Shown here in pieces: positions 23,701 through 25,399 of a stretch of DNA of 25,399 nucleotides (positions within the stretch are counted from its first letter, which is position 1; the number at the start of each line of letters is the position of its first letter). The notes under the pieces were generated by a model. It ran no database searches and was not told the DNA's origin. It saw nothing but the letters and a program-made list of their open reading frames with translations. The stretch is from Collinsella sp. (GTDB lineage: Bacteria > Actinomycetota > Coriobacteriia > Coriobacteriales > Coriobacteriaceae). The stretch lies in assembly GCA_019414045.1 (NCBI GenBank), contig DXMW01000015.1:1-25399 (forward strand). The letters are read 5' to 3'. Position numbers and translations under genes: made by a program.

Positions 23701-25351
23701 TTATGCGGGCGATTATGGCTCGTCATTCAATGTTGCGGGCCTCGAAGTCGCCGGATCAATCGAAACTGGCGATTGCGCCGGCGGCAAGATTGCCCAAGTC
23801 GGTGGTCTTATCGGCTGCATCGCACAGAGTACCTACAATGCAGGGACAATAGCCAACTCAGCTGATAAGTACGTGAACATTTCGGGCCTTTCGTTCAATT
23901 CATTCGAAATGAAAGTCGGCAGGAACGGCGATAAGCTCAATGGCACGGGTGGTTTCTTGGGTTATAGCTGGGGCAACGCGGTCGTAACTATCGGAGATGA
24001 GAGCATTAACAAGAATGAAAACTCTTATGCTCTGAAAACGACCAACGCTTCTATAACCGCGACTGCGGATGATTCCAAGGAACTCGGTGGTCTTGTATAC
24101 GCCGCGAGCGGCCACTGGATTATCAACAACTATGCCATCGATCTCTCGGGCACAACCATTAATGCGGGCGCCGCTCAGACGCTCGGCGTTCTAGTTTGCC
24201 GCGGCTGCAAGGTGGATGATAAGACGACATATGGCGTCGAGAGCTACCTAGGCCTGTACTTGGAGGACAGGGCTTATTGGGATACCGCCTATAGGGTGCC
24301 CACCGGCGAGGGGGCCATCGTTGCGTCGGGCGTAACGTCCTTCGATGAATGGGTTGGCAGCGGTGTAAAACCAAACAACGGCAGCAAGCTCATGGACGCC
24401 GACTGGAACACGGTCGTTTCGCTACACACACAGAAAAACAAGCTGGACATGGACGGCGATTCCACAAAAGACAACAGCTACCATAATCGCTCGTCTTTCG
24501 GTCGAAGCCAGAATACGAACGGCAATACCCGCTACTTCTACAACCTCGACATAGCCTCTAAGAATTGTGAAGGCGGCTTTAGTGGCAGTCAAATCGATAC
24601 AGCGGAAAAGCTGCTCTTATGGTCTGCTTACCGTTATGCTCCCGAAGGTATTCGTTCGACAATCGTTCCCAATGGCACGACAGGGCTCGATGATTCCATA
24701 ACCATAACGGGTACAATCGATTTGGCCGGCTACAGCTATTATCCCACTCAGCCGAGCGGAGAGGTGACGGTTGAGAATGCGACCATTACCTTCTGTTACT
24801 CCAAGATCAAGGCCGAGCAGAATGGCAACAAGCTAAATTCCGATGCTACCCAGCACGAGAACATGCACTGCGGTCTTTTTCGAACGGTGGCAAACGGCGA
24901 TCTCACAGTAAAAAACGTCACTTTGCGTGGTACTGTTGGGCCCGTTATTAATGACGGAAAGAGCTCTGAAGACACTGATGGAGCAAGCGGAAGCTCTTCG
25001 GGCGCGCTCGTGTGCCGCTACGTGTATGGGTCCAGCGACGGCAATGGCACCAAGATTAGAAAGATCTCAATTGATGGTCTTACGCTCAACAATCTGATTG
25101 TCGACGGCGCCAACAGCGCCACGGATGCTAACGCCTATATGCCTCTGCTCATCAACGAGATGCAGAAGTACGTGAGCCTGAACGCGAAGAATATCAAGAC
25201 TACTGGGTACACGAGTGACACCAAGGCGGCTACGTCGCTGTTCGGAAAGCTTGGTGTAGGCAGTGAGGCCGATCAGGTGACGGCAAAGTTTGAGCAAATC
25301 AGCTTGCCCAGCCAAAAGAACAAAACGATCTTCACCCATGCGAGCCGGTGA
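20705..25351 (+). CDS. Giant secreted surface protein with GLUG-like beta-helix repeats
   Basis: 1548 residues. An N-terminal signal sequence (about 1-30, FMTVVMVLQACSPTVAAVAA) could be cut at an AxA site; LQAC is only a poor lipobox. Next is an acidic, low-complexity linker (about 50-137) of Asp, Ala, Ser, Thr and Glu. The remainder is Thr/Asn/Gly-rich with over a dozen Gly-Gly turns such as AGGVVGLVG, GGFIGKA, YGGLVGKVF, GGIAGSV, GGAIGYAGDY and VGGLIGC, typical of GLUG-type right-handed beta helices. Three places (about 137, 783 and 1297) look like the starts of helix modules (TITDLNKLVELL, LTTAEDFAKLAI, IDTAEKLLLWSA). There is no LPXTG or membrane anchor at the end. It is the last gene of the operon in the window, probably the large fibre or adhesin component. 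Ribosome site AAGAGG lies upstream of the ATG. Confidence 0.8.
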   Translation: MRTAKRIFAEFMTVVMVLQACSPTVAAVAAGWQNISNEIAAASAKALDTAESGETNGDVTIGSGSSDAGADSDSAGDDAVKDDAAAGDTTDSATGSDSTGDQTEGDDAADDAAADDAEQDADDATSEDADAQAGATITDLNKLVELLEKNGAESIVRKDDESGIRSLDVKSSEAFAVLSNADASLYYDAQIKVIITGDAKLTESANNGMSFQGLGSDECPFEGRIYRDVDSPVELTTDRTVFNNLKLSDQNKTVRIKWVGATSYSAPMVASKVSGAENGEESKTLIASVDIVEPVNVDVKDATSALTAPLLGATTGDLAANVTYSLTDSRKNLNANATGNIGLIANTVESGSLTVESVTFPNDLTSGGAVKTSSGNAGLLVGEVKDGATLSIGTLANVPTATVQSTNGSAGGVVGLVGSSTGAMVNVAKALDLHALTVKGTTASGGFIGKATVLTLGADNKQIGCPLNIGDENSACSGGVIGDVSFAQGFAVTSNMFDLGDLVTLGASQRAGALFGMADISNGDIVVQGGTYKSKLALPEDVSVNGSYGGLVGKVFATKTDDDGALRAFVVEKDADNKNTCSIEFDLASKLSDAGGVVGYVGDSANPNSQPVAVVFNGVTVACKGDASARTGTGKFGGAVGVVDTRNVLDVRDFKLTSDNPIGKAQSNRAAGIAGSAWNAVIKFSGITDLSGASFAENATTGQLVYENHNALIFAAGNGSNGDLGDKGAAVWTFKRSNSASKTDDIATYGEVVRLGGDFIKLDVDTHKLTLPDSLTAANGAYALTTAEDFAKLAITWQTNGYYSMVDGVTENNLNGLQSSTITVNGTIDLKGTGLTGFTQDRADGSQVFSGTLNGGGTINLAVGEAYGKRGEDVLDGNNTSNGNGKIYRHGRLGLFAAVNGATISNVTIAGSMKFDNGSAIDAGSLACAIVGNLSLSGVTCKTNIACDDTFANDVNIGGIAGSVLAASTVAFKDNSKAQATIAATKTLNGNSRIGGAIGYAGDYGSSFNVAGLEVAGSIETGDCAGGKIAQVGGLIGCIAQSTYNAGTIANSADKYVNISGLSFNSFEMKVGRNGDKLNGTGGFLGYSWGNAVVTIGDESINKNENSYALKTTNASITATADDSKELGGLVYAASGHWIINNYAIDLSGTTINAGAAQTLGVLVCRGCKVDDKTTYGVESYLGLYLEDRAYWDTAYRVPTGEGAIVASGVTSFDEWVGSGVKPNNGSKLMDADWNTVVSLHTQKNKLDMDGDSTKDNSYHNRSSFGRSQNTNGNTRYFYNLDIASKNCEGGFSGSQIDTAEKLLLWSAYRYAPEGIRSTIVPNGTTGLDDSITITGTIDLAGYSYYPTQPSGEVTVENATITFCYSKIKAEQNGNKLNSDATQHENMHCGLFRTVANGDLTVKNVTLRGTVGPVINDGKSSEDTDGASGSSSGALVCRYVYGSSDGNGTKIRKISIDGLTLNNLIVDGANSATDANAYMPLLINEMQKYVSLNAKNIKTTGYTSDTKAATSLFGKLGVGSEADQVTAKFEQISLPSQKNKTIFTHASR

Positions 25352-25399
25352 CGCATAATTTCTTTCGCAAATTGACAACCGCATAGCGGAACACGGCCC
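25352..25399. other. Window end, no gene visible
   Basis: 48 bases after the large surface protein. All three forward frames meet a stop, and TTGACA at 25372-25377 could be a -35 box of a downstream promoter, but its -10 position falls at the window edge. Confidence 0.3.

Overview
The window looks like chromosomal DNA of a high-GC Gram-positive gut actinobacterium of the class Coriobacteriia, most probably Collinsella or a close relative. This rests on the G+C-rich housekeeping genes, the gene content and the style of intergenic repeats. It is recognition from memory, not a database match.

Layout. 1-2710 (minus strand): glmU followed by prs, each with its own hairpin terminator; both make activated sugar precursors (UDP-GlcNAc and PRPP). 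2886-6158 (plus): a complete ECF-type vitamin or micronutrient importer, with EcfT, a single-chain double ABC ATPase and a membrane S component of unknown substrate. The DNA coding for the linker between the two ABC halves is bounded by inverted repeats and looks like a small repeat element that stayed in frame. 6159-6693: no gene, but a nest of inverted and direct repeats plus a hairpin terminator. 6694-7512 (minus): exonuclease III. 7627-10907 (plus): sirtuin, a fused FolP-FolK folate enzyme with a long low-complexity insertion, and a biotin-ligase-like protein that lacks the catalytic loop.

10908-12461 holds an AAA ATPase of the DUF4143 type, lower in GC than its neighbours and surrounded by three copies of a palindrome of about 43 bp. 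12462-13235 (minus) is the type III pantothenate kinase coaX. 13432-13508 is an initiator tRNA-Met, followed by a terminator and three related long hairpins about 80 bp apart. 13962-15992 is a two-module flavin/iron-sulfur oxidoreductase of the old yellow enzyme / dienoyl-CoA reductase family with a strong terminator. 16088-16168 is a set of four 12-bp direct repeats placed exactly 23 bp apart, immediately upstream of a second DUF4143-type ATPase (16228-17532).

17808-25351 is a tightly packed four-gene surface locus: three proteins with one N-terminal membrane segment and an extracellular domain, then a 1548-residue secreted protein with an acidic linker and many Gly-rich GLUG-like (beta-helix type) repeats. 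It probably encodes a cell-surface fibre or adhesion structure.

The most unusual signals are the two ATPase loci, each with its own distinctive repeat architecture, the repeat element inside the ECF ATPase, the triple hairpin after the tRNA, and the surface operon.
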